This document shows, one piece after another, positions 9,395 to 18,680 of a stretch of DNA of 64,000 nt. The stretch lies in the NCBI GenBank assembly GCA_017513085.1, contig JAFWDK010000027.1, forward strand, positions 124,001 through 188,000, written 5' to 3'. Under the pieces are notes generated by a model, which was not told where the DNA came from, did no database searches, and worked only from the letters and a program-made list of their open reading frames with translations. Within the stretch, counting starts at the first letter, position 1. Each line of letters starts with the position of its first letter. Origin of the DNA: Clostridiales bacterium (GTDB taxonomy: Bacteria > Bacillota > Clostridia > Saccharofermentanales > Saccharofermentanaceae). The translations under genes were made by a program, and so were the position numbers.

Positions 9395-9423
9395 TTGACA
9401 TTTATTGAAGCAACCACGATAAT
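9395..9423 (+). promoter_or_regulatory. Sigma-A promoter of tRNA-Ala
   Basis: TTGACA (9395-9400), a 17-base spacer and GATAAT (9418-9423). The mature tRNA starts 14 bases after the -10, as expected for a dedicated promoter. Confidence 0.9.
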
Positions 9424-9436
9424 AGGGAAGTGATTC

Positions 9437-9512
9437 GGGGCATTAGCTCAGCTGGGAGAGCGCCAGGTTCGCAATCTGGAGGTCGTGAGTTCGATCCTCA
9501 TATGCTCCACCA
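9437..9512 (+). tRNA. tRNA-Ala (anticodon CGC)
   Basis: 76 bases including encoded CCA. The acceptor stem GGGGCAT/ATGCTCC contains the G3:U70 pair that identifies alanine tRNAs, with discriminator A. The D arm is GCTC/GAGC, the anticodon stem CCAGG/TCTGG with loop TTCGCAA (anticodon CGC, reading GCG), and the T loop TTCGATC. It has its own promoter and terminator and is a single-gene unit. The CGC anticodon is the rarer alanine isoacceptor. No integrated element is visible at its 3' end. Confidence 0.97.
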
Positions 9513-9520
9513 AGAGAAAG

Positions 9521-9563
9521 GGCGTCTCAAAGTGATGCAAATCATTTTGAGACGCCTCTTTTT
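9521..9563 (+). terminator. Intrinsic terminator of tRNA-Ala
   Basis: GGCGTCTCAAA pairs with TTTTGAGACGCC (extended by TGAT/ATCA) around a GCAA loop, then CTCTTTTT. It starts eight bases after the tRNA. Confidence 0.93.
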
Positions 9564-9608
9564 ATGCAGATTTTGAAATGAACATAATCAGATTACGGCT
9601 CCACAGTT

Positions 9609-10610
9609 TTAACATTTCTTCGTTTCTTCGTATTGAATAACCGGGTGCTCAAAATCTATCTTTTTCACTTCCTCGCCCGTCAGGAAAAAGCACTCGATCC
9701 CTGGATAAAGCCATGAATCTTCCGTTCCGTCATCCAGTGTCCATCTTTGCTCGATCATATCTCCTCTGAAACCTACGTATCTTGTCTCGACAGCACCATC
9801 AGAAAAATGCACCGTGATCGTGACCACAACATCTTCAAATATCGCGTTGTAATATTCGACTATTTCTTCATCCGAAGGCGGCATAACTTCTTGCCTTATG
9901 CTGCCATCCGGCATTATGGTTTCATTCAAGACTTCAGGCTCCAGATCATAATACATCTGTTCCAGATCCGGCCGATCGATTATTTCCTTTACAAGAAAGA
10001 ATTCGAAGAACTTCTTATCCGTAAAAGGATAGTTGATCGTATAACTGCCATAATACCTTTGCCCGGGAACATTACGCGGATTATAGTCCGGGATAACTTC
10101 AAAATAATCAGCATAGTACGGCTTGATTTCAATTCCATGAAAATTGTCACTTGGGCCGATTCCTTTATGCTGCACCTCGGCAAATGAATTATAAAATGAG
10201 TATTCTACACTTTTCACATCTTCACCCTGAACATCAAAGCCGAGCGAAAACTCACAGGTTTCGGGGCCACATGAGATTCCCTTCTCTGCCAAAAAGTCAT
10301 TCGGATAAGTTAATGGTAACGATCCTCCATCCTCCATTTCCTGCGCGTTGACCGTTATAGCAAACGGATTCGCTTTTGATTTCTTTCGGGCGAATTGATT
10401 CCTGGCAACGAAAAAGATCAGTGCCGCCGCAGCAGCAGCTGAAGCAAAAGCAACTACCCGGATCAGCATTCTCTTTTTTTTTCTCTTTGTCTCATCGGAA
10501 GACCGCGTCGCGGCCGGCAAGTCCGGAAGATTTGCCAGTACGTCTTCTGCCTTAGTCCGGACAATATCCGGAATGATAATTTCTTTTTGGAATATATTAG
10601 GATTATTCAT
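9609..10610 (-). CDS. Membrane-anchored anti-sigma-like protein
   Basis: 333 aa. Residues 1-47 are cytoplasmic and end in KRKKKR; one membrane helix (about 48-70, Ala-rich) follows; the remaining ~260 residues are extracytoplasmic with no family recognised. It starts 15 bases after the ECF sigma gene with ribosome site AGAGGTG, so the two are co-transcribed. Position and topology suggest it holds the sigma factor at the membrane, but no zinc-binding HxxxCxxC motif is present. The role is inferred from context only. Confidence 0.65.
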   Translation of the reverse strand: MNNPNIFQKEIIIPDIVRTKAEDVLANLPDLPAATRSSDETKRKKKRMLIRVVAFASAAAAAALIFFVARNQFARKKSKANPFAITVNAQEMEDGGSLPLTYPNDFLAEKGISCGPETCEFSLGFDVQGEDVKSVEYSFYNSFAEVQHKGIGPSDNFHGIEIKPYYADYFEVIPDYNPRNVPGQRYYGSYTINYPFTDKKFFEFFLVKEIIDRPDLEQMYYDLEPEVLNETIMPDGSIRQEVMPPSDEEIVEYYNAIFEDVVVTITVHFSDGAVETRYVGFRGDMIEQRWTLDDGTEDSWLYPGIECFFLTGEEVKKIDFEHPVIQYEETKKC

Positions 10611-10625
10611 CTTTACACCTCTTTC

Positions 10626-11135
10626 CTATCGAAAATCACCATAGTACTTCGCGAGGATCTCTCTTCCTCTCTGAAGCCTGGTGGTTACAGTGCTTTTGCT
10701 AAGCCCCGCCAATTCCGCGATCTCACTTGTTTTATAATCGTACACGTAGTAAAGAGTCATAACGAGACGATACTTCTCATCCAGTTTACTCATGGCTTCT
10801 TTAAGCTCGATATTGTATTCGTCCTCGGATACCGGCTCTTCCCACTCCGAAAGATCCGTATATCTTTTTCTGTCATTCAGGATGGCGTAACAGTTATTGA
10901 TCAGGATCCGTATCAGCCAGGTACTGAAATACTTCTCTTCGCGCAGTGTCGAGATCTTTTCCCAGCAGTTCAGGATCGAATCCTGTATGGCATCAGCCAC
11001 ATCTTCATCATTCATGAGAATAGAAAGGCTGACTTTATACATTTGTGTCATGTTCCGCCGGATCAGTTCCGCAAAAGCATCTTTGTCTCTGGTTTTGGCC
11101 AAATACACAAGTTGTTCCGTTTCCTTGTTCTTCAT
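10626..11135 (-). CDS. ECF-type RNA polymerase sigma factor
   Basis: 169 aa from ATG 11135, preferred to an upstream ATG at 11159 because GGAGG lies seven bases before it. Sigma region 2 spans about 8-75 (DAIQDSILNCWEKI, then FSTWLIRILINNC), and region 4 about 115-165 with a helix-turn-helix (KTSEIAELAGLSKSTVTTRL). No regions 1.1 or 3. It heads a two-gene operon with the anti-sigma-like gene. ECF factors often control their own promoter; no such box could be identified with confidence. Confidence 0.9.
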   Translation of the reverse strand: MKNKETEQLVYLAKTRDKDAFAELIRRNMTQMYKVSLSILMNDEDVADAIQDSILNCWEKISTLREEKYFSTWLIRILINNCYAILNDRKRYTDLSEWEEPVSEDEYNIELKEAMSKLDEKYRLVMTLYYVYDYKTSEIAELAGLSKSTVTTRLQRGREILAKYYGDFR

Positions 11136-11221
11136 CAACACCTCCGCAGGAAAATTCAATTTGGATCCCAGCTTTTTCTCCCTACACTCATTAGATAAAG
11201 TTTATAGCATTTTGGTCTCAC

Positions 11222-11275
11222 AAAACAAAAAATCGGCTGTGCCCGCCGAAGATTTGCTTCGTATCCACACAGCCG
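11222..11275 (-). terminator. Intrinsic terminator downstream of the Suf operon
   Basis: CGGCTGTG (11234-11241) pairs with CACAGCCG (11268-11275), with an inner CGAAG/CTTCG pair. On the minus strand it is followed by ATTTTTTGTTTT. It lies beyond the 72-bp repeat, so the sufB message would include that repeat in its 3' region. Confidence 0.8.
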
Positions 11276-11307
11276 TTTCTATGATTGCATCTATATATAT
11301 GTTTCCC

Positions 11308-11379
11308 GACTATACAAAAACCCCGTTTTTCACTACGGTGAACCGTCATAAAAAAGGCGGTTTTTATATATGCCGGAAA
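11308..11379. repeat. 72-bp imperfect palindrome element, copy 1
   Basis: Aligns without gaps to 36481-36552 (59 of 72 positions by eye count). The ends can pair (CCGACTATACAAAAA with TTTTTATATATGCCGG), and a small hairpin ACGGT/ACCGT sits in the middle (11335-11346). It lies in the 3' region of the SufB-like gene. Function unknown; see findings. Confidence 0.75.
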
Positions 11380-11410
11380 AGTATATAGCAAACCCAAGGG
11401 TCCGCACCAA

Positions 11411-12337
11411 TTACTTCAAGAAGCCGTTGATGATCTGCTCTTCTGCTTCCTGCTCGGTCAGTCCGAATGTCATCAGCTTGATCAGCTGATCGCCGGCGAT
11501 CTTTCCGATTGCCGCCTCATGAACGAGCGCAGCGTCGACATTATTCGCTTCGAGACCAGGAACAGCCAGGATACGGCCGTTATCCATGATGATCGCATCG
11601 CACTCGGTATGACCGGAGCAAGCCGCATTACCTGTCAACACCGCATCGAACTTCTGATAGGAATCATCTCTGGCAACAGAACGGGAAACGACATCTGCCG
11701 AGCTTCTTTCACCGTTGAGATCTACACGGTAGTTGCTGATCGCATTCTGGCTGCCATGAGTCATGAGACGCTCATGAACGACCAGTCTCGCGCCCTTGCC
11801 CAGTTCGGCTTTGGTATCACGGACGGTGTCATCGACGCCCTTGATCTGGGTCATCTCCATCTCCATGTAGCTGTCTTCTTCCATATACACTTCCGTTCCC
11901 GGATTCAGGATACGCTTGCCTGAACCATCGCCGGAACCATAGTGTTTCTCGACATACTTTACCTTCGAACCACGCCCGACAAAGAAGCGATGAATACCAT
12001 CGTGCTCGGAATCCTTCGGCCCGCAGTTATCGATACCGCAACCTGCCACGATCACGACATCACAGTCTTCTCCGATATAAAAGTCGTTATAGACGATCTC
12101 TTTAATGCCACTGGCCGTCATAACTACCGGAATATGCACACTCTCGTTCTTCGTACCCGGCTTGATCTTAATGTCGATGCCGGAACCATTCTCTTTCGGT
12201 GTAATCTCGATATTCGCCGTAGAATTTCTCGCTACAGCCTGACCATTGGCGCGTATGTTAAAAGCACCTACCGGAACTTTATGCAGATCGGCAACTTCTT
12301 CCAAAAGACGATCGGATACAGAATCCAGATTCAACAT
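11411..12337 (-). CDS. SufB/SufD-family Fe-S scaffold protein (short form)
   Basis: 308 aa from ATG 12337; this start overlaps the sufC stop as TAATG with GGAGG upstream inside sufC, better than an in-frame ATG 39 bases earlier. The sequence is the SufBD beta-helix core (for example CGIDNCGPKDSEHDGIHRF, GENG-type turns, HTECDAII near the C-terminus), but is much shorter than E. coli SufB (~495 aa). Together with SufC it would form a cluster-assembly scaffold. No sufD, sufS, sufU or iscR is adjacent. This two-gene arrangement matches the minimal SUF-like (SMS) systems of anaerobes. Confidence 0.88.
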   Translation of the reverse strand: MLNLDSVSDRLLEEVADLHKVPVGAFNIRANGQAVARNSTANIEITPKENGSGIDIKIKPGTKNESVHIPVVMTASGIKEIVYNDFYIGEDCDVVIVAGCGIDNCGPKDSEHDGIHRFFVGRGSKVKYVEKHYGSGDGSGKRILNPGTEVYMEEDSYMEMEMTQIKGVDDTVRDTKAELGKGARLVVHERLMTHGSQNAISNYRVDLNGERSSADVVSRSVARDDSYQKFDAVLTGNAACSGHTECDAIIMDNGRILAVPGLEANNVDAALVHEAAIGKIAGDQLIKLMTFGLTEQEAEEQIINGFLK

Positions 12338-13086
12338 TACTCCTCGCCTCCTTCCAAAGCCCGTTCTTTCTCGCAACGCTTCACGGCCGACATCGTTCCG
12401 GCCAGTTTCGGCAGGATCTCCTCTTTCGGTCCATGCTCAACAAGCTTACCATCGCTTAAGACGATGATCTCATCCGCAATATTCAGGATCCTCTCCTGAT
12501 GCGAAATGATCAGGATCGAACTGTCCTTGATTTCTTTTCTCATACCTTCGAAAACCTTGATGAGGTTCTGGAAACTCCAAAGATCGATACCCGCCTCCGG
12601 CTCATCGAACACGGAAAGCTGGGAAGCCTTGGCCAAAACGGTCGCAATCTCGATACGCTTCAGTTCTCCACCCGAAAGGCTGGCATTTACTTCACGATTG
12701 ATGTAATCTCTCGCGCACAGACCTACAGCAGAAAGATACTTACAAGCATCGACAGATGACAGCTTGGTACCTGTCGCCAGACGGATCAGGTCAAAGACCT
12801 GCAGTCCCTTAAACCTTACCGGCTGCTGGAAAGCAAAACCGATACCGGCTCTAGCGCGGTCCGTGATCGACATATCCGTAATATCCTGACCATTAAACAG
12901 GATCTTACCCGAAGTGGGCTTGATGATGCCCGCGATCAGCTTGGCCATCGTAGACTTACCGCCACCATTCGGTCCGGTGATCACGGTAAGATGCCCGTCC
13001 GGGATCTTAAAACTGATGTCATGCAGGATGCCGATATCCTGCCCTTCCTCATTCACTTCGAATGAGACATGCTGCAATTCAAGCAT
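12337..13086 (-). CDS. sufC: SufC, Fe-S assembly ATPase
   Basis: 249 aa ABC-type ATPase with Walker A GPNGGGKST (about 39-47), signature LSGGELKR and Walker B LSVFDEPEAGIDLW. The Q loop and the DEPEAGID stretch are typical of SufC rather than of transport ATPases. It energises the SufB-like scaffold encoded next with a one-base stop/start overlap. AAGGAG precedes ATG 13086. An AGTGCTTTT word and an inverted CAGTGC/GCACTG pair lie in the 84-base gap to the histidine kinase gene upstream. Confidence 0.92.
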   Translation of the reverse strand: MLELQHVSFEVNEEGQDIGILHDISFKIPDGHLTVITGPNGGGKSTMAKLIAGIIKPTSGKILFNGQDITDMSITDRARAGIGFAFQQPVRFKGLQVFDLIRLATGTKLSSVDACKYLSAVGLCARDYINREVNASLSGGELKRIEIATVLAKASQLSVFDEPEAGIDLWSFQNLIKVFEGMRKEIKDSSILIISHQERILNIADEIIVLSDGKLVEHGPKEEILPKLAGTMSAVKRCEKERALEGGEE

Positions 13087-13170
13087 GATTATCTCCTTGT
13101 CTAGGGAATTATATTATTTCAGTGCTTTTGGCACGGCAGAAGAAACTGCTTGAGTCCGTGGCGGCACTGA

Positions 13171-14175
13171 TCAAAATTCAACCATGGGATATTGTACCAC
13201 GATTTGGAACCCTTTTCCCGTCTCCGAAGCAACATCCAGGGAAAATTTCATGTCATCCGCCATTTTTTTGACCAGATAAAGGCCCATGCCGGTAGCTTTC
13301 TTTCTCACAGCGCCCGTATCGCCCGTAAAACCGCGTTCAAAAATATAAGGAAGATCGCACTGCTTGACACCGATGCCGTTGTCCGAAATGACCAGTTTGT
13401 CGGGGCCTTCGGGAGCAAACTTCAGTTGAGGATCCTCGGAGGAATACTTGATGGCATTACTCACGATCTGCCCGAGAATAAAATGAAGCGCGCGCCGATC
13501 CGAAAAAACCAGTTCCACACCCAGCTCATTGATCACGGTAAAGTTCTTCTCGGATAGAAGCGGGCGGTAATCCTCGATCACTTCGTCCACGGCCTCTTTC
13601 AAGGAAAGCTTTTCGAAAAGATAATCCTTCCGCTCACCCTTGACGCGTGCATATTGGAGCATCTGCTCCACGGATTCGCTGAGATTACTGCGGATAAATT
13701 CGATTTTGTAGGCCATCTCCGGCGGCATGGTATCCCTGTTATTGTCTAGGATCATGGTCAAAAGCGCGATCGGCGTTTTCGCCTCGTGCGCCCACTTCTC
13801 CACGTACTCCTCATATTCTTCATTCTGGGAGATCAAAGTGCTCTTCTGAGTCTCATTCTTATCCAGAAGGTCCAGCAGCACTTTCATGCGTTCTTTCGAA
13901 AAACCACGATGACGGGAAACCAGTATCTCGGCCTTTGCTTTTTCAGGATCCTGCAGGTAATCGGAAAAAGCTCTTGCGATCCGCTTCTCTCGTCCCCAGA
14001 GGAAAGCGCACACCGCTGCAAAAGAAAGAATGGTAAAGAGCACCAGGGCAAGACTCAGGGTCACCAGGCTTCTGGCGTCCACCACCCAGAGCATACCGAC
14101 AAAAAATGCATCACAAAGAAGGAGATAGATCAGCCAGTGTATGTGTTCGTGGAGAACGAGAAAAAACTTCTTCAT
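13171..14175 (-). CDS. Sensor histidine kinase, intramembrane-sensing BceS type
   Basis: 334 aa from ATG 14175, which overlaps the regulator stop as ATGA; a nearby upstream ATG at 14202 lacks this coupling. Two membrane helices at the N-terminus (about 9-28 and 32-58) are separated by almost no external loop, the hallmark of intramembrane-sensing kinases. The phospho-acceptor is His in WAHEAKTP, and the ATPase domain shows ISNAIKYS, DNGIGV and GMGLYLVKK. Such kinases detect antimicrobial peptides through their partner BceAB transporter rather than directly; that partner is encoded two genes upstream. Confidence 0.92.
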   Translation of the reverse strand: MKKFFLVLHEHIHWLIYLLLCDAFFVGMLWVVDARSLVTLSLALVLFTILSFAAVCAFLWGREKRIARAFSDYLQDPEKAKAEILVSRHRGFSKERMKVLLDLLDKNETQKSTLISQNEEYEEYVEKWAHEAKTPIALLTMILDNNRDTMPPEMAYKIEFIRSNLSESVEQMLQYARVKGERKDYLFEKLSLKEAVDEVIEDYRPLLSEKNFTVINELGVELVFSDRRALHFILGQIVSNAIKYSSEDPQLKFAPEGPDKLVISDNGIGVKQCDLPYIFERGFTGDTGAVRKKATGMGLYLVKKMADDMKFSLDVASETGKGFQIVVQYPMVEF

Positions 14176-14858
14176 GCGTCCCCCTCCGTCTCCACGGCGC
14201 AAAGGCGGTATCCCACGCCCCGCTCGGGCACGATGGAAAGCTTCATGGAAAGGCCGTTCATCGTTTTCTTTAATCTCGTCAGGTTCACCTGCAACGCATT
14301 TTCATCGATAAACTCGCTCGTTCCCCAGACCGCTTCGCAGATGGTTTCTTTCGTCACCACATTGCCCATGTCCAGCATCAGGCTTTCCAGGATCTTTCCC
14401 TGATTCTTCGGTAAAAGCACTGACCGGTTGTCGATATAGAGGGTAAATGTCCCGCGGTCCAGAAGAAATCCCGGCCCCTCGAGCATGTTGCTTCTTCCTT
14501 CGTAGCGCTTGAGAACGTTGGCGATCCGGGCCAGAAGGCGCTCTTTCCGGTATGGTTTCGTGATAAATTCATCAGCGCCCAGCTCCAGTGCAAGAAGTTC
14601 ATCACGCAACTGATCCCGGGAGGTCAGGATGACCACCGGGACCGCACTTTTATTCTTCACTTCACGACAGATCTGAAAGCCACTCTTCTCCGGGAGATTG
14701 ATATCCAGAAGCAGAAGATCCGGCGGATCGCTTAGGATGCTCTCCGTCACGCAGGTAAAATCGGAGAGGACGGAAACACTGTACCGTTCCTTTTCGAGCA
14801 TGGTGCGAAGCTCCTCCGCCACCATCTTTTCATCTTCGACTACCGCGATCCGCTTCAT
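14172..14858 (-). CDS. OmpR/PhoB-family response regulator (BceR type)
   Basis: 228 aa. The receiver domain carries acidic EDE at 8-10, phospho-acceptor Asp in LLLDINLP and the conserved Lys in FITKPYRKE; the C-terminal winged helix ends in GVGYRL. AGGAAG precedes ATG 14858. It is expected to activate the bceAB-like genes upstream, closing a flux-sensing loop. Confidence 0.93.
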   Translation of the reverse strand: MKRIAVVEDEKMVAEELRTMLEKERYSVSVLSDFTCVTESILSDPPDLLLLDINLPEKSGFQICREVKNKSAVPVVILTSRDQLRDELLALELGADEFITKPYRKERLLARIANVLKRYEGRSNMLEGPGFLLDRGTFTLYIDNRSVLLPKNQGKILESLMLDMGNVVTKETICEAVWGTSEFIDENALQVNLTRLKKTMNGLSMKLSIVPERGVGYRLCAVETEGDA

Positions 14859-14935
14859 GAACAGGTCTTCCTTTCTGCACCGCCTGATCCCGCCTCCACC
14901 GCACGGAAAGTCCGGCGGAAGCGCTTCTTGGCGTA

Positions 14936-16981
14936 TTACTCCTCTCTTTCCGGAGTCATCAGGGTCTCCAGGAATCTCGAGCTCGAACGCTTGACGAGGA
15001 ACATATACACATATTCTATCAGACCGAACAAGGCAATCACAATCAGGACCACAGGAATCATGTCCGACATGCTGACTTTTGTCCGACTGGAAAGGATCGC
15101 GTTAAAGAGCGCACGGGTCGCAAAGTACGCACTGGCGCAGGCGACGAATATCGGAATGCCGAAATACCAGTTGATCTGCTTCTTACTACTCTTGTACAGC
15201 GTCTTGTGGTCTGCACCGAGCTTCACCAGTGTACGGTAACGGCGGGCCGAACGCTTCTGTCCCATGAGGAACTGTACCGCCAGGATCGTGTTGGCCACTA
15301 CGAGGAAGATCATGGCCAGATAAAGTGTCACATAGCTGGCGGCAACCAGGTAGAACAGCTGACGGCCCATGTTCTGCAGATAACTTTCGTACACGATCGG
15401 ATAGGTGTCCAGCTTCTCATTGATCTCGGTATAGACTTTGACCTGATCGTCTTTCTTATATCTGGTTCTGTCAAGGATACCGTTAAGATATGTTTCTTCT
15501 TTTCCGTCCACAAACTTGTCGAAATCCGCATCCGGAACGATGAGCGCACCGGAAAGGGTGATGTATCGGTCGGTCACGATCGGCGCGTGCTGCACTTCGC
15601 CCGCCATGACATAGTCCTTATCCACCAGTTTGACATGTGGTCTTCTGGAAAGGATCTCATTGTCCTGCTCGTCGTTCCCGGCATAATCCTGGCTTCGATA
15701 AAGTCCGAGCTCACCCTTCTGCAGTACATAAGGTTCGTATCCCATGGCTTCGATGAGCCTGCAGTAATCCGAGTAGCGGATCATGAACGGGAACCCGTCG
15801 ATTCCGGCTCCCCTATAACGCGGATCCATCATTTCATATTCTTCACTATATATGCGGTTGAATTCGTCTCCGTCAAAAGCACTGTCGAAGTTTTCGTGTC
15901 CGGCAATATACGGGTGACCGAGTTTCAACGTGTCAAGGAAGGCAAATTCGTCTTCGATGCCGGCATCTTTGACATAGAACATCTGATCCTTCTGTTCGTT
16001 GAGGTCTGCAAAGGTATAGTCGACGCGCTTCTGATCGTACATGTTATACGACGTGAATGTACCGAATCCGGATGCCAGGCAGGCCACGGCCACCAGGATC
16101 AGAAGCGAACAGATCGCCAATGTTCCGGACTTGAAGATAACGGTATCTTCCACCTGACGGAAGTTGAAAACATGCAGTTTTTTGCTGCTGCCGATTCGTG
16201 CGATCCGGTCAATGATGACACGAAGTCCACGGAACAGAAGGATCGTTCCAATCAAACCGAGAAGCACTGTTTTACCAAGCGAATTGACGTTTTCCCATGC
16301 ATCGCCGTGGATACCGGAATAATAGGCACAGCACAGGATGACGGTTCCCATAACGAGGAAGATCACGTGCAGGATCGAGTTCTTTTTCATGCGGACATTA
16401 TCCGGGGCATCCTGAAGAAGCGTACCGACTTCTTTCCTGCTCAACTTGATGGCGTGGATGATGAAAGCCAGAAGTTTGACGCCCAGGAAGCCCAGCGCCG
16501 TGTACCCGACTGCTTCAAGGTTAAAGGTGATCTGGTGTCCGAGGAAGCCGATGCCCACCATCTTTACAGTAAGAAGGCTGATCAGTTCGGTGAGGAGTAC
16601 CGACACCGGAAGGCCGATGAGCAGGGCGATGGCACTGCTGCTGATGTCTTCGAGAAGGAGCATGCCAAGAAGTTTCATCCTCTTCATGCCCATCATAATG
16701 TAGACACCGAACTCGTGGCTTCGTCGCTCGATCTGATATTTACTGGCGAAGTAGATCAATGCGAATATGATAAAAAGCGTGAAGCCGTAAAGAACGACGA
16801 TCATGGCGAAAAGTTTCCTGATCGCGTCACTCTCCAGCGTCTGCAGGTAGCGCATGACGTCCTGGCTTGAAAGTGAAAGTACAACGTAAAATGCAATGAT
16901 CGACAGAATCAGAGAACCCATGAAAAGTGCGTTTTCTTTGTGGCTCCGGACGCTGTTGCGGAAGACAAGTTTAAAGAACAT
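14936..16981 (-). CDS. BceB-type ABC transporter permease (FtsX fold)
   Basis: 681 aa with ten predicted membrane helices and a large extracellular domain (about 310-515) between helices VII and VIII, the layout of peptide-resistance permeases such as BceB/VraG. It overlaps the ATPase gene by 11 bases, with GGAGG before ATG 16981. It probably frees lipid II-cycle intermediates from bacitracin-like peptides or lantibiotics and signals to the linked kinase. The exact peptide cannot be told. Confidence 0.92.
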   Translation of the reverse strand: MFFKLVFRNSVRSHKENALFMGSLILSIIAFYVVLSLSSQDVMRYLQTLESDAIRKLFAMIVVLYGFTLFIIFALIYFASKYQIERRSHEFGVYIMMGMKRMKLLGMLLLEDISSSAIALLIGLPVSVLLTELISLLTVKMVGIGFLGHQITFNLEAVGYTALGFLGVKLLAFIIHAIKLSRKEVGTLLQDAPDNVRMKKNSILHVIFLVMGTVILCCAYYSGIHGDAWENVNSLGKTVLLGLIGTILLFRGLRVIIDRIARIGSSKKLHVFNFRQVEDTVIFKSGTLAICSLLILVAVACLASGFGTFTSYNMYDQKRVDYTFADLNEQKDQMFYVKDAGIEDEFAFLDTLKLGHPYIAGHENFDSAFDGDEFNRIYSEEYEMMDPRYRGAGIDGFPFMIRYSDYCRLIEAMGYEPYVLQKGELGLYRSQDYAGNDEQDNEILSRRPHVKLVDKDYVMAGEVQHAPIVTDRYITLSGALIVPDADFDKFVDGKEETYLNGILDRTRYKKDDQVKVYTEINEKLDTYPIVYESYLQNMGRQLFYLVAASYVTLYLAMIFLVVANTILAVQFLMGQKRSARRYRTLVKLGADHKTLYKSSKKQINWYFGIPIFVACASAYFATRALFNAILSSRTKVSMSDMIPVVLIVIALFGLIEYVYMFLVKRSSSRFLETLMTPEREE

Positions 16982-17735
16982 TGGCGCTTCCTCCTCCCAG
17001 CTGAGCCAGTACGTTCAGGATACGCTCGTAGAAATCCTGGCGGCTCTCCCCGTCATCTTTTCTGATCTCGTGGAAAAGCTTGCCATCCTGGATGAACATG
17101 ATCCGGTTGCAGAAACTTGCGGCATTGGAATCGTGGGTGACCATGAGGATCGTCGCACCATCCTCCTTGTTCAGGCCCTCAAGTTTCGTCATCAGTGCTT
17201 TTGCATTCTTAGAATCAAGAGCACCCGTCGGCTCATCGCAAAGGATCAGGCCAGGATTCAGGATCAGGGCACGTGCCGCGGCGATACGCTGCTTCTCACC
17301 ACCCGACATCTGGGACGGGAACTTATTTAAGATCTCGTTGATCTCCAGATAGGAAGTCAGCTTGTTCAATCGCTCGTCATCAACCTTGGCGCCGTGCAGG
17401 GAAACCGGAAGCAGGATGTTTTCCTTACCCGTCAGATTATCGATCAGTTCAAAGCTCTGAAAGAGATAACCCATCTGCTGGCCTCTGTATTTCGCCAGCG
17501 CCGAGCCGGAGAGCTTGTTGATCGCTGTCCCCTCCATCTCGATCGTACCCGCCGACGGCGAGATCACCGCTGCAATACAATTCAGGAGCGTGGACTTACC
17601 GGAACCTGATGCACCCATGATGCCCAGGAACTCACCCGGCATAACTTCAAATGAAATTCCATCGATCGCCTTTGTCTGGCTCTCGCCTTTTCCATAGTAT
17701 TTCTTCAACGACTCAATCTTCAAAACGGGTTGCAT
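16971..17735 (-). CDS. BceA-type ABC transporter ATPase
   Basis: 254 aa. Walker A GASGSGKST (about 40-48), signature MSGGEKQRIAAARAL, Walker B LILCDEPTGALDSKN and the H-loop THDSNAASFC. First gene of the four-gene module (ATPase, permease, regulator, kinase). GGGAGG precedes ATG 17735. Confidence 0.94.
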   Translation of the reverse strand: MQPVLKIESLKKYYGKGESQTKAIDGISFEVMPGEFLGIMGASGSGKSTLLNCIAAVISPSAGTIEMEGTAINKLSGSALAKYRGQQMGYLFQSFELIDNLTGKENILLPVSLHGAKVDDERLNKLTSYLEINEILNKFPSQMSGGEKQRIAAARALILNPGLILCDEPTGALDSKNAKALMTKLEGLNKEDGATILMVTHDSNAASFCNRIMFIQDGKLFHEIRKDDGESRQDFYERILNVLAQLGGGSANVL

Positions 17736-17836
17736 AACAGAACCTCCCTTTCTTTCTTGAGTACATCGTAAAACAAGGGAGGCGGAAATACCACTTACAT
17801 TGCGTGTAAGGAAAATGGAAATAGCTAGACGGAAGA

Positions 17837-18448
17837 CTATATTGTCTGGAAAAACATGACAAAGCGGTATGTTCCGTCTTCATATTCATTGATATAGTAT
17901 TTCCTTGGGCAACCGAGAGAATATGGTCCGTATTTTCTTGAAACTTCATCCTCACTGATAATCGGAAGAAGATCATTTCTTACCTCATATTGTTTCACTT
18001 TCACTCCACGGATATCTTCGGTTTCCTCCGGAGCAGATCCGTGTGCCTGTAAGATGGCTGCTTCACATTCTTCCGGTAGATCACTACACATATCTTCGAT
18101 GCTTTTGTAAGCCAATGTCTCAACCATATATGCAGGATCACGATTACCGCGATTGGAATACAATTCGAAACAGTGCTTGGCCTCGGGAAGAAACATATAA
18201 TAGCTCCATCGCGTTTTATCTTCGGAAGAAAGACTTGTCTGTGCATACCATCTCGTATCCGTTTTAATGAAAGAAGCAAGGCAACTGTACATGCAGAAGC
18301 CGATAAATAAAAGAACGCAGATGCTCACAGACAGGAACCATTGTAGGCAGCCTTTTTTCATATCATACTCATCGTCCTGTCTTGCATGTCCTATTACAAA
18401 AATAAGAATTATGGCAAGCAATCCAACTCCCAAAACCGCCAAAAACAT
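17837..18448 (-). CDS. Hypothetical membrane protein
   Basis: 203 aa from ATG 18448; an ATG two codons earlier has no room after the AAGAAGG ribosome site. Two hydrophobic segments lie within residues 1-60 (about 2-20 and 38-60), separated by the acidic/basic stretch HARQDDEYDMKKG; the rest is a soluble domain with no family recognised. It lies upstream of the bce-like operon on the same strand, 100 bases away, but appears to be separately transcribed. Confidence 0.7.
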   Translation of the reverse strand: MFLAVLGVGLLAIILIFVIGHARQDDEYDMKKGCLQWFLSVSICVLLFIGFCMYSCLASFIKTDTRWYAQTSLSSEDKTRWSYYMFLPEAKHCFELYSNRGNRDPAYMVETLAYKSIEDMCSDLPEECEAAILQAHGSAPEETEDIRGVKVKQYEVRNDLLPIISEDEVSRKYGPYSLGCPRKYYINEYEDGTYRFVMFFQTI

Positions 18449-18680
18449 ATTCATCCTTCTTTCTTATTCTTCAATGACCCGCGATTCCTAAAGATTACTG
18501 TATCTGATACGATAATAGCATGGTGCGTATTGAATTGCAATCATTTTTTATCGAAAAACGATATATTTTTGTTCTTTCTTAATATGTAGTTGTCAAGCAC
18601 GAATTAGACTTCCGGCTTGCAATAGAGGAACAAGAAATCTATATACGATCGTTCACTGTCTTACTGGTTTTCGGTCTTCT

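Noticed and set aside
9437..9563. tRNA gene as an integration site
   Set aside because: Its 3' end runs into its own terminator; no integrase or duplicated tRNA end is near.
15206..16870. 554-codon plus-strand frame opposite the BceB-type permease
   Set aside because: His/Asp-rich composition typical of the reverse of a membrane protein gene; the permease is certain.
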